Shown here: one piece after another, positions 20,613 to 32,626 of the stretch | Position numbering within the stretch: the first letter of the stretch is position 1 | How the letters are laid out: each line of letters begins with the position of its first letter | NCBI GenBank assembly: GCA_030686995.1 | Contig: CM060680.1 | Location: forward strand, 197,209,322-197,273,321 | Source of the DNA: Artemisia argyi | Taxonomy: Eukaryota > Streptophyta > Magnoliopsida > Asterales > Asteraceae | Direction of reading: 5' to 3' | Length of the DNA: 64,000 bases | The notes under the pieces: generated by a model | Database searches by the model: none | Seen by the model: the letters and a program-made list of their open reading frames with translations, nothing else | What the model was told of the DNA's origin: nothing | Position numbers and translations under genes: made by a program

Positions 20613-22840
20613 CTCTGGATTGTTGATAGCGGATGCACCCGACATATGACAGGCAATCTCAAACTGTTACACAACTTTGTCTCAAAGTTCATTGGTACTG
20701 TCAGATTCGGGAATGATCATTACGCTCTAATCATGGGATATGGTGACTATGTCAGCGGGAACATTGAAATCAGTCGTGTGTATTATGTGGAAGGCCTTGG
20801 ACACAACCTTTTCTCTGTTGGACAATTCTACGATGGGGATCTAGAAGTTGCATTTCGTGAGAAGACTTGCTTTGTTCGTGACTTACAAGGAAACGATCTA
20901 ATGTCTGACTCACGTGGTTCTAACCTTTATACAATATCAATGTCAGATATGATTGCTACATCTCCGATATGTCTTCTCTCCAAAGCAGAATCAACTAAAT
21001 CTTGGTTATGGCACAAACGTCTTTCGCACTTGAATTTCAAAACAATGACTGACCTTGCTCGTTACAAACTTGTTGATGGATTTCCAAGATTCCGTTTTAC
21101 CAAAGATCACTTATGTTCTGCCTGTGAACAAGGAAAAAGTACTCGGACTCATTTTCCTTCAAAACCTGAGCACAGTACGAATCATGTTTTACAATTGCTA
21201 CACATGGATTTGTGTGGACCGATGTGTGTTCAAAGTATCAACGGTAAACGCTACATTCTTGTAATTGTGGATGATTATTCAAGATGGACTTGGGTCTACT
21301 TCTTACAAAGTAAAGATCAGGCTCCTTCCATGATCATTACCTTTCTCACAAAAATTCAAGTTCAGTTACGCAACACTGTACGAATGGTCAGAACTGACAA
21401 TGGAACTGAATTCAAGAATCAGACACTTAGGTCATATTATGAGAAAGTGGGAATTGAATATCAAACATCTATTCCTATAAGCCCAGAACAGAATGGAGTT
21501 GTTAAAAGACGCAACAAGACGTTAGTGGAAGCTGCTAGAACTATGTTGATTAATGCTCAATTACCAGATTACTTGTGGGCAGAAGCTGTTTCAACAGCAT
21601 GTTATACCCAAAACCGTTGCATGATAACAAAACGCCATCGTAAAACACCTTATCAAATTGTTCACAAAAGAAAACAGAATATTGATTACTTTCATGTATT
21701 TGGAGCACTTTGTTATCCGAAAAATGATCGTGATGATTTAGGTAAACTTAAAGCAAAGGCTGACATCGGAGTGTTCGTTGGATACTATGAAAATTCCAAA
21801 GGTTTTCGGATATGGAATCGTCGTACAAGAAAAATTCAAGAAACCATTCACGCTAATTTTGATGAACTCACACAGATGGCTTCTGAGCAACATAGCTTAG
21901 GACCCGAATTCAACCGTCTTAACTCTCCGGCATCTTCGGCTGAATCATTGCCACTCAACCGCAAAGAATTAGAAACCTTGTTTGCTCCACTATTTGATGA
22001 CACAATTGAATACCGTCCTACTGAGGTCTCACCTAATTCCGCTGCTCAACCTGAAAACATTCCAGTACCAGACTCACCTCAACAAACTACAACAAGTGTT
22101 GAGAATGACGGTCCTCCAATTGCATCACCATCTATAGCAGAACAAACTGTTTCTAACTCCCGCCATTTAGCTGAAGATCCCACACCACAATCAGTTCCAC
22201 AACCCGCAGAGCATGATCCTGATGCGTTCTTTAACACGTTTGCACCGGCTCCTACAGTTCCTGATATAGCTGAGTCGTCAACACGCAATTTGGATCCTGC
22301 TAACATGCGAGATACCAATCAACTACACCCTTCAACACACAAATGGACTCGAGACCATCCACTAGTTCATATTATTGGCCATCCAGATGCACCTGTAATG
22401 ACAAGACAACGACTTCACACTGATGGAGAAACTTATATCTATGTACTCACAGTTTGTCACAAAGAACCAAAGAACATTAAAGAAGCAATGACTTATGACA
22501 ACTGGATTGAATCTATGCAAGAGGAATTTCAGCAATTCATAAGATTAGAAGTCTGGGAATTAGTTGAAAGACCTGACGGAGTCTTTGTCATCGGGTTAAA
22601 ATGGATCTGGAAGAATAAGCTTGATGCAGAAGGAACAGTCATACGTAACAAATCACGTCTGGTAGCGAAAGGATACTCCCAACTAGAAGGACTTGATTTT
22701 GCTGAATCCTTTGCTCCAGTGGCTAGACATGAAGCTGTTCGGATCTTCTTGGCCTATGCTGCACACAGGAACATGGTTGTTTACCAAATGGATGTGAAAA
22801 CTGCATTTCTTAATGGAGAACTCCGTGAAGAAGTCCTGAG
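20613..22840 (+). pseudogene. Element C pol: protease, integrase, reverse transcriptase N-terminus
   Basis: The frame (open from 20514 to 23078) reads [13 protein letters not shown] (protease active site, near 20610-20650), the GAG-pre-integrase zinc finger (HKRLSHLNF and CSACEQGK), and the integrase core with [14 protein letters not shown] and the third-acid region. There the usual Glu is Lys (AAA at 21504-21506, in GVVKRRNKT), so the DDE triad is broken. The reverse transcriptase begins near 22490 ([12 protein letters not shown]) and reaches [16 protein letters not shown]. Then a deletion at about 22834-22842 removes around a dozen codons and shifts the frame. Confidence 0.92.
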
Positions 22841-23992
22841 CGTCCTAATCACGTTTACCGACTCAAAAAGGCACTCTACGGACTTAAGCAAGCCCCACGG
22901 GCGTGGTATGACAAACTGTCCACTTTCTTGCTGGCTAATAAATTTTCTAAAGGATCGGTGGATCCAACACTATTTACAAAAACCTACGGGGAGGACTTAC
23001 TTGTTGTTCAAATATATGTCGATGACATTATTTTTGCCTCAACAAAAAGAAGTTACTCTAATGATTTTGCAAAATTAATGAAAGATAATTTTGAAATGTC
23101 CATGATGGGTGAACTTTCGTTCTTTCTAGGACTACAAGTTCATCAATCACCCCGTGGAATTTTTATAAATCAGACCAAATTTGCTCTTGAAATATTAAAG
23201 AAGCATGGAATGATGAGTTGTGATACTTATAATACACCAATGGGCTATACCACAAAACTAGATGCTGATTTACATGGGACTCCAGTTGACCCTACCAAAT
23301 ACCGAAGTATGATTGGGTCCCTCATGTATCTCACAGCTAGTAGACCTGATATAGTATTTGCTGTCTACATGTGCTCTCGTTATCAGTCCAAACCAACTGA
23401 AAAACACCTCAGCGAGGTCAAAAGAATCCTTCGATACATAAAGGGAACCATTAACTTGGGAATCTGGTATCCGAAGGATTCTGGTTTTGAACTAATTGCT
23501 TTTTCAGATGCTGACCATGCAGGATGTTTAGATACACCCAAAAGTACATCTGGTGGATTACAATTTTTCGGAGACAAACTTGTGTCATGGCAATCAAAGA
23601 AGCAGGATTGCACATCACTGTCATCTACAGAATCTGAATACGTAGCCATGTCTGCTTGTTGTGCTCAAGTCATTTGGATGAGATCACAACTTAAGGATTA
23701 TGGCTACCTATTCAACAAGATTCCTATCTACTGTGATTCCAAAAGTGCAATCGCTATCTCCTGCAACACAGTACATCATTGCAAATCCAAACACATCGAT
23801 CTCCGATATCACTTCATCAAAGAGCATGTGGAAAAGGGTACCGTTGAACTTTATTTTGTTGGGACTGAGTACCAATTGGCGGACTTACTTACCAAATCCT
23901 TAGCACCATCAAGGTTTACTAGTCTAGTTCACCAAATTGGTATGCGATGTTTGACTCCAGAGGATCTGGAAAAGTTTTTAAAACACAATTGA
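22841..23992 (+). pseudogene. Element C pol: reverse transcriptase C-terminus and RNase H
   Basis: After the deletion the second frame carries [16 protein letters not shown] coding at about 22870, the catalytic [10 protein letters not shown] (near 23020), MMGELSFFLGLQV, the [18 protein letters not shown] motif, and RNase H (AFSDADHAG, SSTESEYVA, IYCDSKSAI, HIDLRYHFI). The frame ends naturally at TGA 23990-23992. Catalytic aspartates of both enzymes are visible. Only the upstream frame break disables this half. Confidence 0.93.
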
Positions 23993-25842
23993 TCGTCAGA
24001 CATCAAAACTATCTTTGTAAATATTTTCTTAAATATAAACTAATAAAAAAAAAATGCAAGTATATCACTTCTCTTCAACATCTTGTCATTTTTCTCTATA
24101 TTTTTTTTACAAATGTTGAGGGGGAGATAAGCTCAAATGCTACACATTTTTTTTCTAATTGATATACTTGCATATTTTCTAAAAGATGCCGTTCTTCGGA
24201 TACTGTGGAAGTCTAAAAGTTCATTCCCTCGTCTCATCTCGATTAAGATTGCATTTACAATGGCGGTTAGGAGTATATCTTAATGTTGCACTTGTTTGCC
24301 ATTTAACTTTAGGACTCAATAATGTAAATCAATTGTTTAGGGACCAAAAGTGTCATAAATTCAAAGTTACATAAATAACTTAAACAAACAACCCGTTTTT
24401 CCAAAACCTCACAATTTCTAAAACCCTAAACCCTCTTTCGAAATCTACGGACCATATTCAAACGATCAATCCACGTTAGTGATCTTCAATTTGTAAGTTT
24501 CTATATGATCCTTAGGATGTTACAAGGATAGGTTTTTGTTTAATTACAAATCCAATGGTTGAATCTTATATTATGTCGATTTCTTGTTCTAGGGTTTCTA
24601 CAAAATCAGAATCATCTAAAACGTGATGGATTAAGTTGTTTTTCATAGGGCTTTTGTAATATTACATATTATAATCATCTCTGTAACAACTAATCATTAT
24701 CCATTACATGTTTGCTTGATTCTCGAAACCTAGGGTTTTAGATCGAATTGGGTATTTTTGATCCAGGGTTTGTTTGCTTAATTTTGTTGGTGGGATATGT
24801 TAAGTGCTATGTATATATCATCATGAATCAAGTTAATTTATATCTTTCCCACGTATGCATGAAATTCGATTATTAGGGTTTTTGTTCATAAAGGATATGT
24901 CTCGTGTGATGTTTACATGATCCCGTTTTTGTGCTTAACTCATCACCACACACACAAGAAGTCTCACAAATGCATTGATAAAGTTTAAAATATTGAGATT
25001 CACATGTTTTCGATATTGTGTTCTTACCAAGATTTCGAAATCATTGAATGAGTAGTGTTTACATAATTCTAATTGATTGTTTCTCAATCTGTACGACAGG
25101 CATCTACCTTTGGATAATAATATTGGAAAAGAAACATACGTATGGATCAATTTCGAAAATTCTTGTATAAGAACTTCTTTCGAAATCCCATTTTTCGCAA
25201 ATCATGTTTTTCGCAATCACGTCATTTCGAAAACACTCTTATTGAGTGTTTGCGATAAAATGCTTCACTGCTCAAACGTTTTCGAGAACCATGCTTCTTT
25301 TCGACATCACATATGAGAAAATCTTTCGCAATCACGCATTCTTGAATTTTTTCAAAAATATTTCACTTAAGTATGTTCTCGATAAAATTATTATCGAGAA
25401 CACACTTGGAATATTTTCCGAAAACCTCCATTATGCTTGTTTGAGAAAACTTTTTCTTATGACTGTTTTTCGAGATCATGATAGATTAACTTTTCGAAAT
25501 CTAGAAAATTTTGCGAAAATATGTTGATGGCTTGTTGTAATTTCGCATACATGTAATTATGTTGTGATTGTGTTGTAATCATCATTTGTTGTAACATGAT
25601 GTGTAAATATGCTACTTGGATCATTTTTTTTTGCTTAAGTGTATGTGCTCTAATTTTTAATTGATTTAGTGAGATAAAATGATCAATGTTCTTCAAGTAT
25701 GCATCATACGTTACGTCACACATAACAAAATGTATCATTCGTGCTTAATTGTCCAAAATGATTATCTGTAATCAAACTCATAATAGTGCTAACAAGTAAC
25801 GAATCTGGATGTTTGGTTTATGATGATACTTTTCAGATTAAC
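23993..25842 (+). other. Element C spacer between pol and env-like ORF, with PPT-like motif and TTTCG array
   Basis: No gene is seen in 1.85 kb. An AGGGGGAGAT motif at 24119-24128 is identical to the terminal polypurine tract of the element (32261-32270). About 12 TTTCG motifs (TTTCGAAATC, TTTCGCAATCAC) are spread over 25010-25505, matching those before gag. The interval also has telobox-like AAACCCTAAACCC at about 24421-24433. Confidence 0.6.
24119..24128 (+). other. Internal PPT-like motif after pol in element C
   Basis: AGGGGGAGAT lies about 127 bp after the pol stop and matches 10 of 10 bases of the terminal tract at 32261-32270. Further AGGGGGAG copies occur at 30229, 30355 and 30785. 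Confidence 0.6.
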
Positions 25843-28047
25843 ATGGCTGAACACAACGAGAATGTCCATGAACAAGCTCTTCCATTACTCACCATGGATG
25901 ACATCACTCCCGAACACTACAATGTTACGATTGGCAACAATAATCCACGAGTTGATTTCGACAAATTAAGAATTACTGAGAACTCGTGCATGATTGTCAA
26001 AGATATTCTACTTGCACATCCATGCAAACACCTGCTCATCTATTCTACTTCAGTTCCTCTGATCTACCTTCATCAGTTCTGGCTTACGGCTAAAGCTAAT
26101 TTGGATGATGTATCTTTTACTGTTACATTGGATCGCCAAGTCTACACTGTAGATCACGACGTTCTTCGTACAGCCCTTCTCCTGCCTTAAACTGACAACG
26201 AATTCGCTCCTATACTACCTGAACTGGACCTTCTTGACTTTTTCATTGAGTTAGGATACGATGTTGATGATGACGTACCGCTAGTCAAACTTTCCCGATT
26301 CAATGCCAAGAATATCCCTCAGCCTTGGAGAACATTCTGTCTGTTGGTTGTAAGATCGATATCAGGAAGAAAAAGTGGTCATGAACATCCTAGGCTTGAA
26401 CATTTGCAAACACTTTGGGGAATGGTGACTTTGACACCTATGGACTTTGCAGTTCCAATCATGAAAGATATAGTCTACAGCATTCAAACCGAACGTGTGA
26501 AGACTATGATCTCGTTCACAAGATTCACCAAACTTCTCATAGAACATTTCTGCAAAGACACACCGGAATTCATCAAAAGGATGGTTGATCCTAATGAGCC
26601 GAAGCACCTCTTCGAGGACGACTTCACCACCTCATTCATCAAGACTACCACTTCCTCTACCAAGATCAAAGGAATGAGGCTTCCCGAATACCTTCTTAAT
26701 GACATGATCAAGAAAAGCTTGAACTACAAATACTATGATAATGCTTACAAAGGGGTACAGGAAGAAGCGACTATTCAGACTCGTAGCAAAGGAGGTGTGA
26801 AGTCTGGGAGTACTGCAAGCACCACTGGCTCACCTCAGACTAAGTCTAAGACTGCTCCCAAGACAAAACCCAAGACTTCCACCAAACCTAAACCAACATC
26901 CAAACCCAAATCAGCAACCAAGCCAAAGCAGAAGGTAACTCCTGAGTACATCCTTCAGGATGAACCTACACCTCCACCTTCTGACAGTGAATCAGAGTTC
27001 GACACGGAATCTGAAGAAGAAGAACCAGACTATGAACTAAGAGTAAGAGCACCTGATGAAGGATTTCCTGCAACAGAGATCGCCATACAACAAAGTCTAG
27101 AAACTTATGAAGAAGAGACAAGGAAAAGAAAAGGGATCACTATTAATGAGCCTAATGATGATGAAGATGAACCAATCGTTGAACCTTTGGTCGATAAACG
27201 CAAACTGAAGAGTATAGTTGTCGACACTCGAGCTGAAGAAAAGCGACTTCGGAAAGAACAAAGGAAAGCAACTCTCGAAAGCCGACTCATGTCTCAACCT
27301 TCAACTCCACCACCTATCGATCAGTCAGAACATGAAGGAGCTACAAGCAGCATGATTCCTCCCGTTGTGTCCACAACGTTAGAATCAGCTCCACAACCTG
27401 ATGACACCGTTAAAGATACAGACAAAATAGGAGATGTCAATATGACAGAGACTGCTAATGTAGAGGAGAATGTTGGCGGACAAGAGAACATAGCTACGGA
27501 TCAGGAACATGAATACCTCATTACTCCAGAGTTTCTTGCACGAGAAGCAGAGGAAGCAGAGGAACGTCGTAGCAAAGAAAATGAAGAGAAGAACGCGTTC
27601 GACACCAACATATTTCTTAAGTCATCTTCTCAGCAGACTTCCTCAGCAAAACCTCCACCTCCTCAAGACTCTCCACCAAAGGATCCGACTCCTCCTGCTT
27701 CTTCTTCAAACTCTCACAACGGGTCATCGTCCGAATCATCACCTGAGCATTCATCTCCCACACCTTCAGAAACCGCATCAAAACAGCATTCAATCAATGA
27801 ACCGAAACAACCAGTTGATCTTCAGGAGCAAGTCAACAAACTAACCAACATGGTTACCGGTCTTGCCAAACAAGTTGAAGACTTTCAGGAGTCAAAGCAG
27901 CTGATCGATAAGTTCTTGAACTCTGATTACACAGGATTTATTAAGACGGTCACACAAGATTTTCTCACTGAAAATCTAGTTGAGATAGTCTCTCCTGAAG
28001 TAGCAAACCTTCTTGAACTTGGATCACAGAATCAGAAGTGTCACTAG
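25843..28047 (+). pseudogene. Element C env-like ORF, N-terminal part
   Basis: The ATG at 25843 follows a stop-rich leader. The frame has one internal TAA at 26188-26190 (CAA is the likely ancestor) and then stays open to 28047. The first about 270 residues form a globular-looking domain (HLLIYSTSVPLIYLHQFWLTAKANLDD) that resembles the first domain of the matching ORF in element D. After that comes a Lys/Pro/Thr-rich basic stretch, then acidic Glu/Ser-rich sequence and a short coiled coil (QVNKLTNMVTGLAKQVEDF). I see no signal peptide or membrane segment, so envelope is a label of position only. A frameshift near 28035-28050 links it to the next part. Confidence 0.75.
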
Positions 28048-28051
28048 AAAA

Positions 28052-29971
28052 ATGTTGTCAACTACACCATTCACGCTTCACACTACAAAAGCTTCTACTG
28101 TTGCTCCAACCATCCCTGAATTATCCTTCAATGAAATGCTTGCCAAACTCTTAGACAATGTTGCCTCCAAAACCACACAGACTGCTGAAGAAAAAGCACT
28201 TTATGATGCTATGGTGGCTTACATATCCAAAGAGTCATGCAAAGATGCAGCTGGAACCCTGAAAAGGTCAAGAAAAGATGACGATCTTGACCCAAACTCA
28301 AAAAGCAAGAAACCTAAGTCTGGAACCGGTCCCTCATCTTCTCTACAACCACAAAAGGACTCCACCCCTCCTGGAAATCAACAACACCCCTCAGCTACCG
28401 GCCAAGGTCAAGCTGAAGAAGAAGAAACTTTCATGGAACCTACAGATGACTACCAGGGTCAACCTGACACCGATTACCGTGCTTCACCTATTCCTGATTC
28501 TCATGCTGGACCATCGTCACCATCCAAAGCTAAAGACAAAGATGCTACATCTAAGTCAAAGAAATCAAAGAAGAAAAGACGTCATTCATGGCTCGACAAT
28601 GATGACACTCCTCAGAATGATTGGCTGACAGAAATGGTTCAAGCTCAACCTCCTCTCGAAGAAGAAGAACCCCTTCCTGGTAACACTCTACAGTTCACCT
28701 AAGTCATAATGAAGGATCTTCAGATCAACAAACTCACAAAGACGGAGCTTAGAAGAATCAATAGGGATGCACAAGAATTCCTTAAGTCCAGATCCGGAAA
28801 CAAAGTGGAATACGAGTATCATATGCAGAATATAGCTAGTGCAATGTCTGCCGACTTTGACTGGCTAAATCCTGAAGTGAACATCGACCTCAGTTCCAAA
28901 AATCATGAAAAGCCTTACTTCACTGACTGGACCAAACCATTACCCTTGAAAGGATTTCCAGATAAACCCAAGATACCTTACAGCTTCTTCTTCAACAAAG
29001 ATCTTCGTAACATCCAACTCACCCAAGAAACTTCCAAGACGAAATATGCTTCCTCACTCACAATCTCAGTACCAGCCGCAAGATACGAAATTCCTGCCAT
29101 TGAAGAGACTACTCGAGTTTTCAGCAACTCCATCGTAGCTTACGACAGAGATGCTCTACACGGGATTCAACACTGGCCAGAACATCGACGTCTCGGTTAT
29201 ACCAGCAGATTAGGAGAGAAATCATTGGAAAACGTAAAGCATAAATATAAGATCATTGCTATCTTGGAGATTCAAGAGTCAAAACGGTTTAACTACACGT
29301 TCATGCGTGAAATTGTGGTTAAGCGACAAGATGAAAAGAAGTACAAATTCTCCGAAGCTGACTTTCCAGACCTTAATCTTAATGACATTGAAGATATGTA
29401 TCTCAAAAAGGTTCAAGGAAGAATGCGTGGATTCGATAGAGATATTCAGTACAACTTCATGGCATCACTACTTCTCTTCATCCGACGATTGATAGTTCAA
29501 GAAAGAGTGGAAGATCTTCAGCTTGGAGTGGAAAGTTACCAACAGAAGATCAATTTGACAAAGCCGCAATTCATATTTGATGGAATCTATCGAACGTCAC
29601 AGTTTACTCTCAACCAAGAACCTTTTGGTTTCACCTACATCAACAGTAAAAAGCTACAAAGCTTCATGAGGTTCGATGAGATACACAAATTATGTGATGT
29701 TACACTTAAATCCGTTCGTGATGGGCTTGTCAAAAGGTTGAATGATGATCGCCGAAAGATAGCAAAGGGGGAACAACCTAGATGGAAATCCAGCTCAAGA
29801 AGACAAGTTCGTAACTTTGTCTTGAAGATTGAAGAAAGGTTATTTCGACGGGAAAAAATCAGACGACTAGAAAGTTATATCGGTGTCAGACCATCGTTTC
29901 CTATCATACTCTTTGAAAGACCAGAACCTAAGTTCACTGACTTTGATGCTCCACTTCCTGACGAAGATTAA
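28052..29971 (+). pseudogene. Element C env-like ORF, C-terminal part
   Basis: This frame continues from the previous part after a one-base shift. It has one stop at 28700-28702, then runs open for 420 codons to 29971. The first section is low-complexity (KKPKSG, SKSKKSKKKRR, a possible nuclear localisation signal near 28560). The last section looks globular, with motifs (VESYQQKINLT, GFTYINSKKL, RFDEIHKL and a basic helix near its end) of a kind I associate with Asteraceae retroelement proteins. Function unknown. No membrane segment is seen. Confidence 0.72.
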
Positions 29972-30112
29972 CTTGGTACATTTGGTTATTCTTTCTTCAA
30001 TATCAATTGTTTCATTTGATTGAATTATTTTCATAATGGTTTGTGCACACATAACAGTGTACAACCCGTGCTTGTAATTAAAGGACTCTGAGGAACGCTT
30101 GAGTGCCTCAAT

Positions 30113-30124
30113 CCTTATATAAGG
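30113..30124. promoter_or_regulatory. Palindrome CCTTATATAAGG in element C 3' spacer
   Basis: A perfect 12-bp palindrome that contains a TATA-like core and resembles a CArG-type box with an 8-bp AT core. It lies about 140 bp after the env-like stop. Role unknown. Confidence 0.35.
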
Positions 30125-32260
30125 AGCGAAGGCTTCTTACTTTTGAGTAGAATTAATCAAACATTTTCTGATTTTCATAATTCTGCTCAAAAGACAAGTA
30201 TTTCGCCTCAATGAGTATTCACTTGTTGAGGGGGAGCACTTGAAAAACTCATCGTTTGAAATACAAAAGTTCGTGTTCATATCTCCCCATAAGACTCAAA
30301 AAGCATATTTTAATCAAAAGTTTATCAAAAACAACATCTAATATGCTATTTTTGAGGGGGAGAAAAGTGAAAGTGATTAAAATATGAAAGTTCAAAGTTG
30401 CTTAAAAGTCAAATCTCATGCGAGCTAGACTCAGATTCACCCAAGAATTGACGAAACATAAAAGTTAGTAAATTCGAAAAGACTTTTCCTCGACGGGTAA
30501 TAACATCAAGTTAGTTACTAGAGCTAGTTGTCACCTAAAAGCTGACAATGGAACTCTTTAACTAGCCACGTAAGCGTGTCTCGAAAAAGGATTCGTCTTA
30601 GTAGAAATGTACCATCTCGAGAAACTTTCTGTGGACTTGACCAGGCCGGGTAATAACTTCAAGCTAGTTTATCTAGTGATGTAAGCGTGTCTCGAATCGG
30701 TCTTGTTCACGGAAAGTGGATCAATTCAAAATGCTTGCTCCTCCCGCATGTGCAAATTTATGAAATACTTATGAGCACATGTGCAGGGGGAGCCCTTCAA
30801 AAGTGTACACAAAACTCTCAAAGTGTTAACCAAAATATTCGATTATCACAAACACTTTGAGAGATTTTTCAATCAAAGGTTTCTTAGCTACTGATGGAGT
30901 TATAAGGTGATTAAGATAGGATAAAACCGTCCTATGATCCGCCAGAGCCGGAGGGATCTACCCAAGGACATCTCCCATAGTTAGTATTAGAAGTCCTTAG
31001 GTATGATACGAGAAAAAAAAAAGAGAGAAAAGAATGAAAGGGAAAGAAGGAGTTGAAGAATTAAAAAGAAAAGTAAAGAAAAGGTTAAAAAGAAATAGCC
31101 CTCCATATGTACAACCTTAGGGCAGACACCGGGTTCAATACGTATGCTACTGGTTGTTGCATAAGACAACACCGGTATTGAAGATAAAGTCGTCATGGAC
31201 CCAGTGACGCAATGCACTAAACCTTCTCAACCACTCAAGTTCTCTTAAAAGGACTTGTTTCATTCTCACGGGGAACCAGTGTAATCTATCGACCTATCTC
31301 TTAGAGACGGTTGATATTGAAGCAGGAGACCCCTCCCTAGTCTCCGCATAGGAAACCTAAGTGTGCACTTATAGAGTCTAGAGCCATGAGATACATCAAA
31401 GATCTCTTAGGAACACGTAGTACTTCTACAACTGGTGTTCTATATCAATGGACACTAGATGTAAAATATCGAGTCCTTCGCAGATCTTAGCAATCTGCCG
31501 AGAATGTTTATGAGAGAATTTACATAAGTTTTTCTCAATTATTGAACGGAAATCCTGCCAGGGTTAACATCAAACAGCCCTGACAGCAGGTCACTTCGGT
31601 AACTCCTTGCGGGTTACGCTTAGTGTTTGCGGTGGCTTCTTAGCAGTCTACAGTCGTGGAGTGATCCCAAGCGACTCACCCAGTCATTGAGCTACTTAGT
31701 AGGTCTTGTAAGCTCCTTCGGGAGTATCTGATATGGGAATGGCCTGGATAAGGATTAGAAGGAGTCTTCACACTATGCTGTTGACGATCTCTAGTTCCTT
31801 ATCTGTAAGTACCAGATGTTTTATTGCTAACTGTTTACATGCAGGGTTACATCATTTCCATGGCGACAGATTCCACATGCTCATACATGCATCTTGAAGT
31901 CATCAAAAGCTCCCTCAAAGATCAAAACAACACAAAGTTCAAAGAAAGATTCTACGCCAAAAGGGAAGAATCTACAAAGTATAAAGACTAAAGATCTTAA
32001 GTGAAAGAAAGGGACTACGTGCATGTATAAGTCAAGATTTCGAAGATGTACGAGCATGTTGGAAGGGCGGACTACCACCGCAGACGCGGAAGTGACGAAA
32101 GGCAGACAACTTCATTACTTGATCACTATCACAACAAGGAACTAAGTACAAAGAACGATGAATGATTTTTTTCTTATGATTATTGAAAGACGTCTAAAGC
32201 TATGAAAGTGAAAGATGAAGAAATGAAAAAGACGTCAAGCAACCGTGATGACCGACCCTT

Positions 32261-32270
32261 AGGGGGAGAT
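32261..32270 (+). other. Element C terminal polypurine tract
   Basis: AGGGGGAGAT directly precedes the TG of the 3' LTR at 32271, the standard position for the plus-strand primer. Confidence 0.9.
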
Positions 32271-32626
32271 TGTTGGGATCATAGTTTTTCACTATTTTAT
32301 CAAGTCTCGGTCATTTGTAATAATAGGTTGCTTAAGTTACTATTCACTTATATTTATGTTATGTAACATGTTTACTAGACTTAAGGCATTTTAGTCCATG
32401 GGCTTAGAAGCCCACACGAATTGATAGTGGAAGGAGAGGGAGTGTTGCCCTAGCTCATTCCCTATAAATAGAAGCCTTAGTCTCATGTAATACTTGGTTG
32501 GTTATTTTGATTTCTTAAGGAAACTCTTGCACTTATATTTCTCTTATTCATATAATCACCCAAATCCCCTTTCTCATCTCATTTCTATTGTTATTATACT
32601 TGTGTTTACAAAATGGTGACCTAACA
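32271..32626 (+). repeat. Element C 3' LTR
   Basis: Starts TGTTGGGATC and ends CCTAACA. It differs from the 5' LTR at four positions in 356. Confidence 0.95.

Larger units (their letters stand above)
29972..32270 (+). other. Element C 3' spacer with repeated PPT-like motifs
   Basis: 2.3 kb without a credible gene. It holds AGGGGGAG at 30229, 30355 and 30785, a perfect palindrome CCTTATATAAGG at 30113-30124, an imperfect repeat between about 30490 and 30700 (GGGTAATAAC...TAAGCGTGTCTCGAA twice) and a purine-only-like tract near 31006-31096. A short minus-strand frame at 30987-31217 over the purine tract is low-complexity and not credible. Confidence 0.6.
14106..32626 (+). mobile_element. Element C: SIRE-like Copia with env-like region (18.5 kb)
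   Basis: It is bounded by 356-bp LTRs (14106-14461 and 32271-32626) and flanked by ATTGT. Order is LTR, primer-binding site, gag, protease, integrase, reverse transcriptase, RNase H, a PPT-like motif, env-like ORFs, a long spacer and the terminal PPT. The LTRs differ at 4 of 356 positions, so it is the youngest insertion here, yet gag-pol and env-like frames carry many lesions and an 887-bp tandem duplication. Confidence 0.95.

Noticed and set aside
25843..29971. True retroviral envelope gene in element C
   Set aside because: No signal peptide, membrane span or cleavage site could be seen, so only the positional label env-like is used.
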